Positions 1 through 8,382 of a DNA stretch of 64,000 nt are shown here, in pieces (the stretch's first letter is position 1; every line of letters starts with the position of its first letter). The translations under genes and the position numbers were made by a program. The notes under the pieces were generated by a model. The model saw only the letters and a program-made list of their open reading frames with translations, had not been told where the DNA came from and made no database searches. This DNA comes from JAWKWH01 sp965204295 (lineage in GTDB: Bacteria; Pseudomonadota; Alphaproteobacteria; Rhizobiales; Rhizobiaceae), in the NCBI GenBank assembly GCA_965204295.1, contig OZ241973.1, positions 2,542,001-2,606,000 on the forward strand, written 5' to 3'.

Positions 1-2057
1 CCGACCGTGCCCATGCTGTCGGGCAGATCGAACAGGCGCCGAAAACGTCTGTTCCAACAGGTCAGCCGGTAGTCTGCATCGAAAACCGTGATTGCCTGCT
101 CCATCTGATCAAGAGCCTTTTGCAGAAGATCCCGATTGTGCTGCAATGCTTCGGAGGCGTCGTCGAGCAACCGGATGGCGTCTTTCGTATCCGCGTCGCG
201 GCGTTTGAACAGAAGAGACAAGATCAGTCTCGCCGACGAACTGCCCACCGCACTCGTGAGCAGCTGCTCGGAAAACCGGATTGCCCTGCCATCCGCCGGC
301 TCATTGCCTTGCAGACTTCGGCCGGTCTCCAGCGCGAACGCATGAAATGATCGTTCGGTACGCTCAACCCCGAGATAACGCGATATGGCGTCTTTGAGAT
401 CGTTGACGGTTACAGCCGTGCGAAGACGACGGTGGATTGGAATGGGTCCGGGGTCGCGGGGTACGAAAATCGCCGTCTGGATACGTTCAAGCGGCGTGGC
501 GATGCGGGAAAGCGAACCAAGGATGAAACAGACGGCGTTTACCCCCAGGCTCCACATGACGCCATGATTCAGCGGCTCGGCCGACACACCGAACAACGCC
601 TGCGGCCGCAGCGCCGGAATTCCGAATAATCCGTCGGTGACAATTCCACCCCATGCGGGCGCCAGTGTTGGCAACAGCAAAGTGTATGCCCAGACCGAGA
701 TGCCGGCGCTCATGCCAAAAATGGCGCCACGCGCATTGGCGCCGCGCCAAATGAGCGCCCCGATGAACGCAGGGCCAAATTGCGCAATTGCGGCAAAGGA
801 TAAAAGACCGATCGACGCTAGTCGCGTATTGTTCTCCGTTTCGCGAAAATAAAGGTATGCGGCGAGGAGGATCAGGAAAATCGAGGTTCGCCTGATGTTC
901 AGGATGGTCTTCGACCAATCCTCCCCTTCCAGAGGTTCGGGTTTGGTGAGACGATTGAGAAACAGCGGAATGACAAGGTCGTTGGAGATCATGATCGACA
1001 GGGCGACCGTAGCGACAATGACCATCGCCGTGGCCGCCGACAGGCCGCCGATAAACGCCATGATCGCCAGTACCTGATGATTTATGCTCAAGGGCAGAGC
1101 CAGAACGTACAGATCCGCGCTGCCGTTCTCTCCGATCGCCACCAACCCGGTAAATGCGATAGGCAGCACGAACAGGTTGATCATGACGAGATAAAGCGGG
1201 AACAACCAGCCGGCGGTCTTGAGTTCGGCCTCGCTTCGGTTTTCCACCACGGTGACGTAGAATTGCCGGGGGAGCAGCAGGATTGCAAGTCCGCTGATGA
1301 CTGTCAGGACAATCCACGTAGCCAGCGACGGGCGATGGCTTGCAGCCGCCCGGACGTTCGGGTTTTCGTTTATTGCGGCAAACAGCGCGGCGGGCTCGTC
1401 GGAAAAAGCGAACAGCACGAGAAATCCGATGGCGAGAAACGCGGCCAGTTTGACAACCGACTCCACCGCGACAGCCAGTACGAGACCGTCCTGATGTTCG
1501 GTGGCATCGGCATGCCTAGTTCCGAAAAGCACCGAAAAGACGGCCAACAGAATTGCTATCATCAGAGATACGTCACCGGAAAACGATCCCATGGACGGGA
1601 ATTCCGCGTTGTAATGGGCTGTCATCAACTGCAGCGAGCCGGCGATGGCCTTGAGCTGCAACGCGATATACGGAACCGTGCCTATCGTCGCGATCACTGC
1701 CGCAATCGATGCGACGGCGAAGCTCTTTCCATATCGTGCCGCCAGAAAATCGGCCACCGAGGTAATTTTCTCCGCCTTGGCCAACCGAACAATTCGCAAC
1801 AGCGTCGGGTGGCCAAACAGGAAAACCAGAATCGGGCCGATGAATATGATGACGTATTCGATGCCCCGTTCGCTTGCCATGCCGACGGAACCGAAGAAGG
1901 TCCACGATGTGCAGTAGATTGCGAGGCTAAGCGCATAGATAAACGGCCGGGAGGCCTTTGAACCGGCCCGTTTTGCCCGCCGGTCGCCAAAACTCGCAAT
2001 CGCGAACAGCAATGACACATAGGCCAATGCGAGTATGACGACAATCCAGCCTTGCAA
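1..2057 (-). CDS. Sodium:solute symporter-domain sensor histidine kinase (C-terminus outside window)
   Basis: An uninterrupted minus-strand frame of 685 codons runs off the window start. The first roughly 500 residues form a sodium:solute symporter (SSS) fold of many hydrophobic helices, with phrases such as YCTSWTFFGSVG and PYIALQLKAIAGSLQLM that are typical of the SSS module fused to signalling proteins. A soluble linker and a coiled stretch follow. The last visible residues (MEQAITVFDADYRLTCWN) look like the start of a PAS domain. This order is known from large alphaproteobacterial hybrid histidine kinases, so kinase and receiver domains are expected beyond position 1 but cannot be seen. 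The start is probably TTG at 2057, with AAAGGGA about ten bases upstream; a GTG further upstream is possible. It likely couples solute or ion sensing at the inner membrane to phosphorelay. Confidence 0.85.
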   Translation of the reverse strand, partial: MQGWIVVILALAYVSLLFAIASFGDRRAKRAGSKASRPFIYALSLAIYCTSWTFFGSVGMASERGIEYVIIFIGPILVFLFGHPTLLRIVRLAKAEKITSVADFLAARYGKSFAVASIAAVIATIGTVPYIALQLKAIAGSLQLMTAHYNAEFPSMGSFSGDVSLMIAILLAVFSVLFGTRHADATEHQDGLVLAVAVESVVKLAAFLAIGFLVLFAFSDEPAALFAAINENPNVRAAASHRPSLATWIVLTVISGLAILLLPRQFYVTVVENRSEAELKTAGWLFPLYLVMINLFVLPIAFTGLVAIGENGSADLYVLALPLSINHQVLAIMAFIGGLSAATAMVIVATVALSIMISNDLVIPLFLNRLTKPEPLEGEDWSKTILNIRRTSIFLILLAAYLYFRETENNTRLASIGLLSFAAIAQFGPAFIGALIWRGANARGAIFGMSAGISVWAYTLLLPTLAPAWGGIVTDGLFGIPALRPQALFGVSAEPLNHGVMWSLGVNAVCFILGSLSRIATPLERIQTAIFVPRDPGPIPIHRRLRTAVTVNDLKDAISRYLGVERTERSFHAFALETGRSLQGNEPADGRAIRFSEQLLTSAVGSSSARLILSLLFKRRDADTKDAIRLLDDASEALQHNRDLLQKALDQMEQAITVFDADYRLTCWNRRFRRLFDLPDSMGTV

Positions 2058-2287
2058 TGCTTCAGTGTCCCTTTGCCAGCCTGTTTCAGGCTCAGAAAAG
2101 CAACCATAGTCCAACCGGGCCGTCGATTCCACGCACTGCGCAGGTTTTCGTTCTCACACCTCGAAGAGAATGACTTTTCATATTTCATGGAATTGCCATG
2201 TCCCGGACGGCGGACCGGGCGTTCCGCACGGTTTACGTTTATGGAACGCCGGCAAAGGGAAATATGCCGAAAATGCCTGCCGAGTTC

Positions 2288-2590
2288 TAGAGCGTTTCAG
2301 GTTTTGACGGCAGCATATCCTGCTTTTGTGAGGTGTTTTGCGCATTGATCAGGGGTGAAGCTGTCGAGGATCGATTCGACGGCGCGCCAGAGGTTCTCGC
2401 GGGAGCGTGCTTTCGTTTTGCGCATCCGGTGTTTGAGTTTTGCGAAGGCCTGTTCGACCGGATTGAGGTCGGGGCTGTAGGGTGGCGGGAACGGCAAGTG
2501 CGCGCCGGCTGCGCGGATTGCCTTGCGCACGGCCTGGCTCCTGTAGTCGCTGAGATTGTCCATCGCCACCACATCGCATCCAACCCTCAA
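2288..2590 (-). mobile_element. IS630-family transposase remnant (3' third only)
   Basis: The minus strand encodes the C-terminal catalytic part of an IS630-type DDE transposase: VVAMDNLSDYRSQ holds the second aspartate, and SPDLNPVEQAFAKLK holds the last acidic residue. It ends GYAAVKT and TGA at 2297, next to the likely element terminus with the sequence agcgtttcaggttttgacgg. Nothing upstream of about 2590 resembles a transposase, so the N-terminal two thirds and the other inverted repeat are gone. The apparent longer reading frame beginning inside the neighbouring terminator is chance. The fragment is inactive. It lies next to the tandem duplication and is a sign of past rearrangement here. 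Confidence 0.85.
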
Positions 2591-2654
2591 GAAAAACCCA
2601 AATCCGATCCAGTGATAAAGAGGATGGTTTTTATTTAAGTCGGAGATAAATTTG

Positions 2655-2688
2655 AAAAACCCCACTGATTCAAATTCAGTGGGGTTTT
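2655..2688 (-). terminator. Rho-independent terminator after the lipoprotein pair
   Basis: A perfect 9-bp stem (CCCCACTGA pairing with TCAGTGGGG) with a 7-nt loop is flanked by AAAAA and TTTT, so it can stop transcription from either side. It sits 16 bp beyond the stop codon of the distal lipoprotein gene. It exists only once, after the outer copy of the duplication, so the inner copy has no terminator of its own and probably reads through. Confidence 0.85.
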
Positions 2689-2703
2689 GTTGAGACAAGT
2701 GTG

Positions 2704-3378
2704 TTAGATGCCGATTGCATCTTTTACAGCATTTGTAAACGGTATTGTCCGGTTTCTCCAGAAATTGTAGTTTGATCTCTCAAATCTTAGTCCGTTGGAG
2801 GTGTCTTTACACACCTTTTTTTGGTCACGCACCATATTTTCATAGAGCCGGTTGATGCGTTTGGCACGACTTGGGTCTTGATTAACTCCAAGTTGTGCTA
2901 CTTCTTTCATCGATACCGGTATTTCTTTGCTGCAGTGGTTGATTCGCGCCACTTCACTTATTTTCCTTATAGAAGTGTTTCTCAAGAAAGGGTTGAACGA
3001 ACTTCTGTCCGTTCTTTGAGCGATATTTTTCTCTCTTTTGACCCACTCATTTTTTGATTGCGCATTTTGGGGCCGTTCCGCACACAGCTTTGCATATTCT
3101 TGAGAAGCGTCCTTGAATCTTGAAGCGTATCGCGTTCCTTGAGCGATTTTTGCAAACTCAGCATTGAATTGACTCCAGGGGCGTATACATGTCTGTGCAA
3201 ATATGTACCTGTATTCTGCTTCAGTTTGCGTCAGTTGAGCACCTTCCACAGGTTTGATTGTAAGTGCACTTTTTTCGTCTGCACTTACAGCCAGTTCTGG
3301 TTTCAGATCTGTGTCTGTTTGGCATGCTGCCAAAACAAGACCGAACACGATAGCAATCAGTGCCGTCACTTTATTCAT
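2704..3378 (-). CDS. Putative lipoprotein, outer copy of a tandem pair
   Basis: A 224-residue protein with a lipoprotein signal peptide: MNK, a hydrophobic stretch, then the lipobox LVLAAC, so the mature protein should start at Cys19 and be anchored in a membrane. The rest is hydrophilic and rich in Arg, Lys and Asn; I recognise no family. ATG at 3378 is preceded by AAGGAG at good spacing. It is about 83 percent identical to its neighbour (hand alignment), with roughly 4 of the first 107 residues and about 33 of the last 117 differing. GC content is about 45 percent, well below the surroundings. The only promoter-bearing DNA copied with it is the stretch shared with its paralogue, so it is probably co-transcribed with that gene. 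Confidence 0.8.
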   Translation of the reverse strand: MNKVTALIAIVFGLVLAACQTDTDLKPELAVSADEKSALTIKPVEGAQLTQTEAEYRYIFAQTCIRPWSQFNAEFAKIAQGTRYASRFKDASQEYAKLCAERPQNAQSKNEWVKREKNIAQRTDRSSFNPFLRNTSIRKISEVARINHCSKEIPVSMKEVAQLGVNQDPSRAKRINRLYENMVRDQKKVCKDTSNGLRFERSNYNFWRNRTIPFTNAVKDAIGI

Positions 3379-3444
3379 CTCTATTCTCCTTGTGTTGAAA
3401 AACTGAAGCCACTCTAACCGCCGGATTTTGGCACGACAAGTGTG

Positions 3445-4119
3445 TTAGATGCCGATTGCGTTTGTTACAGCACGTATTAACGGTTCTGACCGGTTTTTCC
3501 AGAGATTGTAAGTTGCTCTCTCAAATCTTCGTCCGCTAGAGGTATCCTTACACACCTTTTTTTGGTCACGCACCATATTTTCATAGAGTCGATTGATGCG
3601 TACGGCATGGCTTGGATTTTGATTGGCTCCAAGTTGTGCTACTTCTTTCATCCATACCCGTATTTCTTTGCTGCAGCTGTTGATTCGCGACACTTCACTT
3701 ATTTTCCTTATAGAAGCGTTTCTCAAGAAAGGGCTGAACGAATTTTTGGTCGTTCTTTGAGAGAGTTTTTCCGTTCTTTTGTTCCACTCATTTTTTGCTT
3801 GCGCATTTTGGGGCCGTTCCGCACACAGTTTTGCATACTCTTGAGAAGCGTCCTTGAATCTTGAAGCGTATCGCGTTCCTTGAGCGATTTTTGCAAACTC
3901 AGCATTGAATTGACTCCAGGGGCGTATACAAATCCGTGCAAATCTGTACCTGTATTCTGCTTCAGTTTGCGTCAGCTGAGCACCTTCCACAGGTTTGATT
4001 GTAAGTGCACTTTTTTCGTCTGCACTTACAGCCAGTTCTGGTTTCAGATCTGTGTCTGTTTGGCATGCTGCCAAAACAAGACCGAACACGATAGCAATCA
4101 GTGCCATCACTTTATTCAT
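3445..4119 (-). CDS. Putative lipoprotein, inner copy of a tandem pair
   Basis: Paralogue of the gene downstream of it, also 224 residues with the LVLAAC lipobox. The chosen ATG at 4119 has AAGGAG seven bases upstream, identical to the other copy; a longer frame upstream of it reads through the end of hemA and is not used. The gene starts 36 bp after the hemA stop codon on the same strand, so it may be expressed from the hemA promoter. The C-terminal half has diverged strongly from the paralogue, while Cys and most aromatic positions are kept. Low GC suggests acquisition before the duplication. Function unknown. Confidence 0.8.
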   Translation of the reverse strand: MNKVMALIAIVFGLVLAACQTDTDLKPELAVSADEKSALTIKPVEGAQLTQTEAEYRYRFARICIRPWSQFNAEFAKIAQGTRYASRFKDASQEYAKLCAERPQNAQAKNEWNKRTEKLSQRTTKNSFSPFLRNASIRKISEVSRINSCSKEIRVWMKEVAQLGANQNPSHAVRINRLYENMVRDQKKVCKDTSSGRRFERATYNLWKNRSEPLIRAVTNAIGI

Positions 4120-4154
4120 CTCTATTCTCCTTGTGTTGAAAAACTGAAGCCGCT

Positions 4155-5432
4155 CTAACCGCCGGATTTTGGCACGACAAGCGGAATGATCCGCTCCGTT
4201 TTTCGGACTTGCGAAACCTGACCGCCGGCAAAAGGTATTCCGACGGCATCCCATGTATCGGCCAGCGCCTTGGCAAGTTCATCGATCAGCGCATCGGTGT
4301 GGAAAGGCCCGGGAGTGATCCTGAGCCGCTCCGTTCCGCGCGGAACCGTCGGATAATTGATCGGCTGGATGTAGATATTGTGGTTTTCCAACAGATGATC
4401 GGTGGCCGCTTTGCAGAACTCGGGATCTCCCACAAGCACCGGAACGATATGGGTCGCGGAGGGCATGACCGGCAGACCGGCCGCGGAAAGGACATGCTTT
4501 GTGCGTTGGGCCTGTCGTTGTTGACTTTCGCGTTCGGCGTCGGACTTTTTCAAATGTCTGATCGAAGCGGTCGCCGCCGCGGCGATGGCCGGGGGCAATG
4601 CCGTGGTGAATATAAATCCGGGAGCGTAGGATCGGACCGCATCGATAATCGCCTTCGAACCCGTCACATAGCCGCCGAGCGTTCCGAACGCCTTCGCCAA
4701 TGTGCCTTCGACAATGTCGATCCTGCTGGTGAGGTTTTCCCGCTCCGTTATCCCGCCGCCATGGGGGCCGTACATGCCGACGGCGTGAACCTCGTCGATA
4801 TATGTCATGGCGTTGTACTTGTCGGCAAGATCGGCGATTTCCCTGACGGGCGCAATATCTCCATCCATCGAATAGACGGATTCGAATACGATCAGTTTGG
4901 CCCGATCATATTCGGTCGCCTTCAGCAATTCCTCCAGATGTCCGAGATCATTGTGGCGGAAGATTTTTTTCTCGCAGCCGGAACGCCTCACGCCCTCGAT
5001 CATCGAGGAATGATTGAGCTCATCGGACAAAAGCAGGCAATTCGGAAGCAGTCGCGCAACTGTCGAGATAGCCGCTTCATTGGATACGAAGCCGGACGTG
5101 AAGACCAGCGCCGCTTCCTTGTCATGAAGCCCGGCCAGTTCCAGTTCCAATTCGACAAGAGGGTGGTTGGTGCCGGAAATGTTTCGCGTACCGCCGGCTC
5201 CGCTGCCCATGCTGCCGGCCGCGGTCTGCATCGCCGAAATGACCTCCGGATGCTGACCCATCCCCAGATAATCGTTGGAACACCAGACGGTTATTTCCTT
5301 CATCTGATCGCCGCAGCGCCAAATGGCGCGAGGGAAACTGCCGGCCATTCGCTCCAGATCGGCGAATACACGATAGCGTTTCTCGGCTTTGACCTGGTCG
5401 ACCGCTTCCTGAAAAAATCGCTGATAATCCAT
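4155..5432 (-). CDS. hemA: 5-aminolevulinate synthase
   Basis: A 425-residue PLP enzyme that condenses glycine with succinyl-CoA to 5-aminolevulinate, the first step of heme synthesis in Alphaproteobacteria. Seen directly: the glycine-rich GSMGSGAGGTRNISG near residue 75, the cofactor-contacting YIDEVHAVGMYGPHGGG around residue 215, and the PLP lysine in GTLAKAFGTLGGY around residue 247. Length slightly exceeds the usual 400-410 because of a C-terminal tail after AGGQVSQ. The stop is TAG. It is transcribed away from galE, with a 345-bp shared upstream region that contains an FNR-like box. Its last 27 bp were copied into the downstream tandem duplication. Confidence 0.97.
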   Translation of the reverse strand: MDYQRFFQEAVDQVKAEKRYRVFADLERMAGSFPRAIWRCGDQMKEITVWCSNDYLGMGQHPEVISAMQTAAGSMGSGAGGTRNISGTNHPLVELELELAGLHDKEAALVFTSGFVSNEAAISTVARLLPNCLLLSDELNHSSMIEGVRRSGCEKKIFRHNDLGHLEELLKATEYDRAKLIVFESVYSMDGDIAPVREIADLADKYNAMTYIDEVHAVGMYGPHGGGITERENLTSRIDIVEGTLAKAFGTLGGYVTGSKAIIDAVRSYAPGFIFTTALPPAIAAAATASIRHLKKSDAERESQQRQAQRTKHVLSAAGLPVMPSATHIVPVLVGDPEFCKAATDHLLENHNIYIQPINYPTVPRGTERLRITPGPFHTDALIDELAKALADTWDAVGIPFAGGQVSQVRKTERIIPLVVPKSGG

Positions 5433-5572
5433 TACCTGTTCCCTGAAGCTGGCGCGACATTAAGCGCCGTGCGAAAAAGCGTTCACATCACTCCGCCCGG
5501 GCGAATTCAACATTTAGGCGCTGAGCCATTTCGTGTCCAACAATCAACGATCACAAGTCGCCAATTCATCCC

Positions 5573-5586
5573 TTGTCCCAGATCAA
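5573..5586. promoter_or_regulatory. Possible FNR-type box upstream of hemA
   Basis: TTGTCCCAGATCAA resembles the FNR/FnrN consensus TTGAT-N4-ATCAA, with a perfect right half and two mismatches in the left half. It lies about 140 bp upstream of the hemA start and about 190 bp upstream of galE. FNR-type control of hemA is known in several Alphaproteobacteria; here it is an inference from one degenerate site. The remainder of 5433-5777 shows only the galE ribosome site. Confidence 0.3.
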
Positions 5587-5777
5587 TAGGACATCGACAA
5601 AGCCGAAACTAGCAATCCCGCGCCGCAAATGGCGTTCAAGCCTTGGTCGGTTCCTGTAACATTTTCGACATTTGTCGCGCATACCGTTGTGCGGATATCG
5701 AGTGTCGAAGCCGCGGCGGCGAAACACTCCCGCGACGGCAGACAAGCCGCAGACAGATAAATGGAGGAATTTTCTCA

Positions 5778-6791
5778 ATGACCGTACTGGTGACCGGCGG
5801 CACCGGGTATATCGGGAGTCATGTGGTATGGGAACTCCTCGACCGCGGTGAAGACGTTGTCGTTATTGATCGCCTTTCGACGGGATTTGACTGGGCTGTC
5901 GCACCCGAGGCGCATCTTGTCGTGGGAGATATAGGCGAGGGAGACATTGTCGCCGAGGCCATTCGATCCCACAAGGTGGATGCAATCATTCACTTTGTGG
6001 GATCGATTGTAGTACCGGAATCGGTGTCCGATCCGCTGGGATACTATGAAAACAACACGGTCAAATCGCGCATGCTGATCGAAACCGCGGTCAAGTGCCG
6101 GGTCCCGAGCTTCATTTTCTCGTCGACCGCAGCCGTTTACGGAACAGCGGGAATGGAACCGATATCGGAAGATGCACAGCTTTATCCGCTCTCGCCCTAT
6201 GGACGGTCGAAGCTGATGACGGAATGGATGCTGGCCGACGCCGCCGCTGCTCATGACTTCAGATTCACCGCGCTGCGCTACTTCAACGTGGCAGGCGCGG
6301 ACCGCAAGGGCAGGACCGGGCAGTCGACTCCCGGTGCGACGCATCTGATCAAGGTGGCTTGCGAGACCGCTTGCGGCAAGCGATCATCAATGGAGGTATT
6401 TGGCACCGACTATCGGACACCGGACGGTACTTGCGTACGCGACTATATTCATGTCAGCGATCTGGCCAATGCCCACGCGTTGGCGCTGGATCGGCTGCGC
6501 GACAAGGGTTCCAACCTGATCGCAAATTGCGGATATGGTCATAGCTTTTCCGTATTCGAGGTTCTGGAAAGTGTGCGTTGCGTGTACGGCAACGATTTTG
6601 AGGTCCGCATGTCCGGTCGGCGAGCGGGCGATGCTGCCTCGGTGGTGGCGAATGCCAATCTGCTCAGAGGTGAACTGGGATGGACGCCGAGGTTCGATGA
6701 CCTGGATGGCATATGCAGGGATGCGTTGAACTGGGAACGAATTCTGCAACCAAAAAACAACGCGTCAAGACCCGCGTCGGTCACCGCCTGA
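5778..6791 (+). CDS. galE: UDP-glucose 4-epimerase
   Basis: A 337-residue extended short-chain dehydrogenase interconverting UDP-glucose and UDP-galactose for polysaccharide synthesis. The NAD fold begins at residue 5 with TGGTGYIGSH; the catalytic SSTAAVYG serine/threonine region and YGRSKLMTE (Tyr-x-x-x-Lys) follow; LRYFNVAGAD and RDYIHVSDLANAH are standard GalE signatures. ATG at 5778 is chosen because GGAGG stands 10 bp upstream; an upstream in-frame extension has no such site. It is divergent from hemA and converges on the MATE gene with only 5 bp between the stops. Confidence 0.95.
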   Translation: MTVLVTGGTGYIGSHVVWELLDRGEDVVVIDRLSTGFDWAVAPEAHLVVGDIGEGDIVAEAIRSHKVDAIIHFVGSIVVPESVSDPLGYYENNTVKSRMLIETAVKCRVPSFIFSSTAAVYGTAGMEPISEDAQLYPLSPYGRSKLMTEWMLADAAAAHDFRFTALRYFNVAGADRKGRTGQSTPGATHLIKVACETACGKRSSMEVFGTDYRTPDGTCVRDYIHVSDLANAHALALDRLRDKGSNLIANCGYGHSFSVFEVLESVRCVYGNDFEVRMSGRRAGDAASVVANANLLRGELGWTPRFDDLDGICRDALNWERILQPKNNASRPASVTA

Positions 6792-6796
6792 TTGCG

Positions 6797-8200
6797 CTAT
6801 TCGCCAAGGCGGGACCCCCCGGGCTTCGATCCGGGGAATTCATTGCGTAAATTGGCCGGCAGCATCGCATAAAGCGTTCCGCCGCGGACCAGAAGAAACA
6901 AATGCAGCGCTGCCCAGTTCCCGTGATTTCCCCATTGGGAGACAAACAGCGGCAAGGCGGCAAAGAACGCCAGGAACGACAACATCATCATGTTGCGCAT
7001 GTCGCGCGACCACGTCGCGCCGATATAGACACCGTCCATCTGGAATGCGGCAACCCCTGAAAGAGCGGTCAGCGCCGCCCAGGGAAGAAACTCGACCGCG
7101 ACATTCCGTATCTCCTGCGATGTCGTCATGATCGCGATCATGTGTCCGCCGAACACAAGCCCGGTCGATGTGATCGCGATTGCCACGGCGATTCCCCACA
7201 ACGCCGTGAGCAAGACCGTTCGGAGAAATGCAGGACGATATCGGGCGCCGATGGCGCGCCCCGCCAATTGCTCCGCGGCGGTGGCGAAACCATCGAGAAG
7301 ATATCCTGAAACGAGGAAAAAATTCATGAGAATCGCGTTGGCGGCCAATGGCACTTCGCCGAGGCCCGCGCTTGAGCGGGTGAACAGCGCGAATGCGGTC
7401 AACAGCACAAACGACCTGATCATGATATCGCCATTGACCGCGAACATGCGCACAAGCTCCGGGGCCCGCAAAAGCAAGGAAAGTGTCAGACGATCCGATC
7501 CGCGATTTCGGAACGTGACAAGCGTCAGCCCGCTTGCCAGGGCCAGAAGCTCCGCGACCACGGTAGCCCAGGCGACACCCTCGATACCCCATTCGAAATG
7601 AAGGCCGAACAAGACCGACAGGACGATATTCGTGCCGTTGAGGAGGAGTTGCAGGAAAAACCCGGTAACGCCTTCCCCCCGTCCGAGAATGTAACCAAGC
7701 AACGAGTAGTTGGCGAGAGTGACAGGCGCCGCCAGAATTCGGATGCCGACATACAGGCCCATGGCCGCCGTTACCTCCGCGCTTGCCGCCATGAACCACC
7801 CGCCGACGGCGATCACCGCCGGAGCAAGCAATAAAATTGCCGATCCCGACAGAAGCGATACGGTGACGGCGCGCCAAAGCGCCGCTCTTTCGGCTCTCTC
7901 GTCGCCCGCTCCGAACGCCTGTGCGACCAGGGCTGTCGTGCCGGCTCGAAGGAAGTTGAAACTTGCAAAGACGACGTCCAGGACGATCGCGCCAATTGCG
8001 AGGCCTCCGATCAATGCGGGGTTGCCCAACTGTCCGATCACCGCGGTATCGACAATTCCGAGCAGCGGCGTGGTCAGATAGGCAAGCGTCATCGGCGCCG
8101 CTATCGCCAAAACAAGACGATGGGTGACCTCGAAAGGCCGCGCGGAAGGAGTTTCCTCGCTCATGGCCCCCCGTGCGGGAACCGATGGCGTCGCCGTCAT
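6797..8200 (-). CDS. MATE family efflux transporter (DinF type)
   Basis: A 467-residue inner-membrane protein with about twelve hydrophobic segments in two halves. The first half contains the MATE signature region LLGIVDTAVIGQLGNPALIG and ALVAQAFGAGDE, and the second half LLDGFATAAEQLAGRAIGAR. These match the DinF-like subgroup, cation-coupled exporters of toxic organic compounds. The start at 8200 is kept because the frame is open; a second ATG twelve codons in (8164) has a G-rich stretch immediately ahead and is an equally likely start. Substrate cannot be told from sequence. Confidence 0.9.
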   Translation of the reverse strand: MTATPSVPARGAMSEETPSARPFEVTHRLVLAIAAPMTLAYLTTPLLGIVDTAVIGQLGNPALIGGLAIGAIVLDVVFASFNFLRAGTTALVAQAFGAGDERAERAALWRAVTVSLLSGSAILLLAPAVIAVGGWFMAASAEVTAAMGLYVGIRILAAPVTLANYSLLGYILGRGEGVTGFFLQLLLNGTNIVLSVLFGLHFEWGIEGVAWATVVAELLALASGLTLVTFRNRGSDRLTLSLLLRAPELVRMFAVNGDIMIRSFVLLTAFALFTRSSAGLGEVPLAANAILMNFFLVSGYLLDGFATAAEQLAGRAIGARYRPAFLRTVLLTALWGIAVAIAITSTGLVFGGHMIAIMTTSQEIRNVAVEFLPWAALTALSGVAAFQMDGVYIGATWSRDMRNMMMLSFLAFFAALPLFVSQWGNHGNWAALHLFLLVRGGTLYAMLPANLRNEFPGSKPGGSRLGE

Positions 8201-8382
8201 GACGGTCCGGGCGACAAAGGAAACAACCGCGAGTCTATCGGCGATTCGAAAGGAGTGTCGCCGGGAAACCGTGTGAGAACGCCGTTCATATTGTTTTTCG
8301 TTGTTTCCCGAATATCACATCGCCGGCAATCGCGAGCCGGCGGCGGCTTCCGGATACGGTCTCATACCGGCGGTTTCAAGCG

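Larger units (their letters stand above)
2700..4181. repeat. Tandem direct duplication, two 741-bp units
   Basis: Units 2700-3440 and 3441-4181 are direct repeats. Each holds one lipoprotein gene, its upstream region with the ribosome site, and the last 27 bp of hemA including its stop codon. The hexamer GACAAG occurs at 2694, 3435 and 4176, exactly 741 bp apart, and marks the breakpoints. The unit touching hemA is the original position; the outer unit carries an orphan hemA tail at 3414-3440. The units are nearly identical around the 5' halves of the genes and differ much more in the 3' halves. Confidence 0.92.

Noticed and set aside
1077..1961. 294-codon plus-strand ORF opposite the sensor kinase gene
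   Set aside because: Antisense shadow of a continuous, recognisable SSS-domain frame on the minus strand.
2297..2698. Longer minus-strand ORF of 133 codons including the IS630 remnant
   Set aside because: Its first 40 codons read through the terminator and unrelated DNA; only the part from about 2590 down resembles a transposase.
4209..5612. 467-codon plus-strand ORF antisense to hemA
   Set aside because: Shadow frame of a highly conserved gene; composition is Arg/Gly/His-rich and resembles no protein.
7128..7601. Plus-strand ORF of 157 codons inside the MATE gene
   Set aside because: Antisense of a clear MATE frame, low complexity, no ribosome site.
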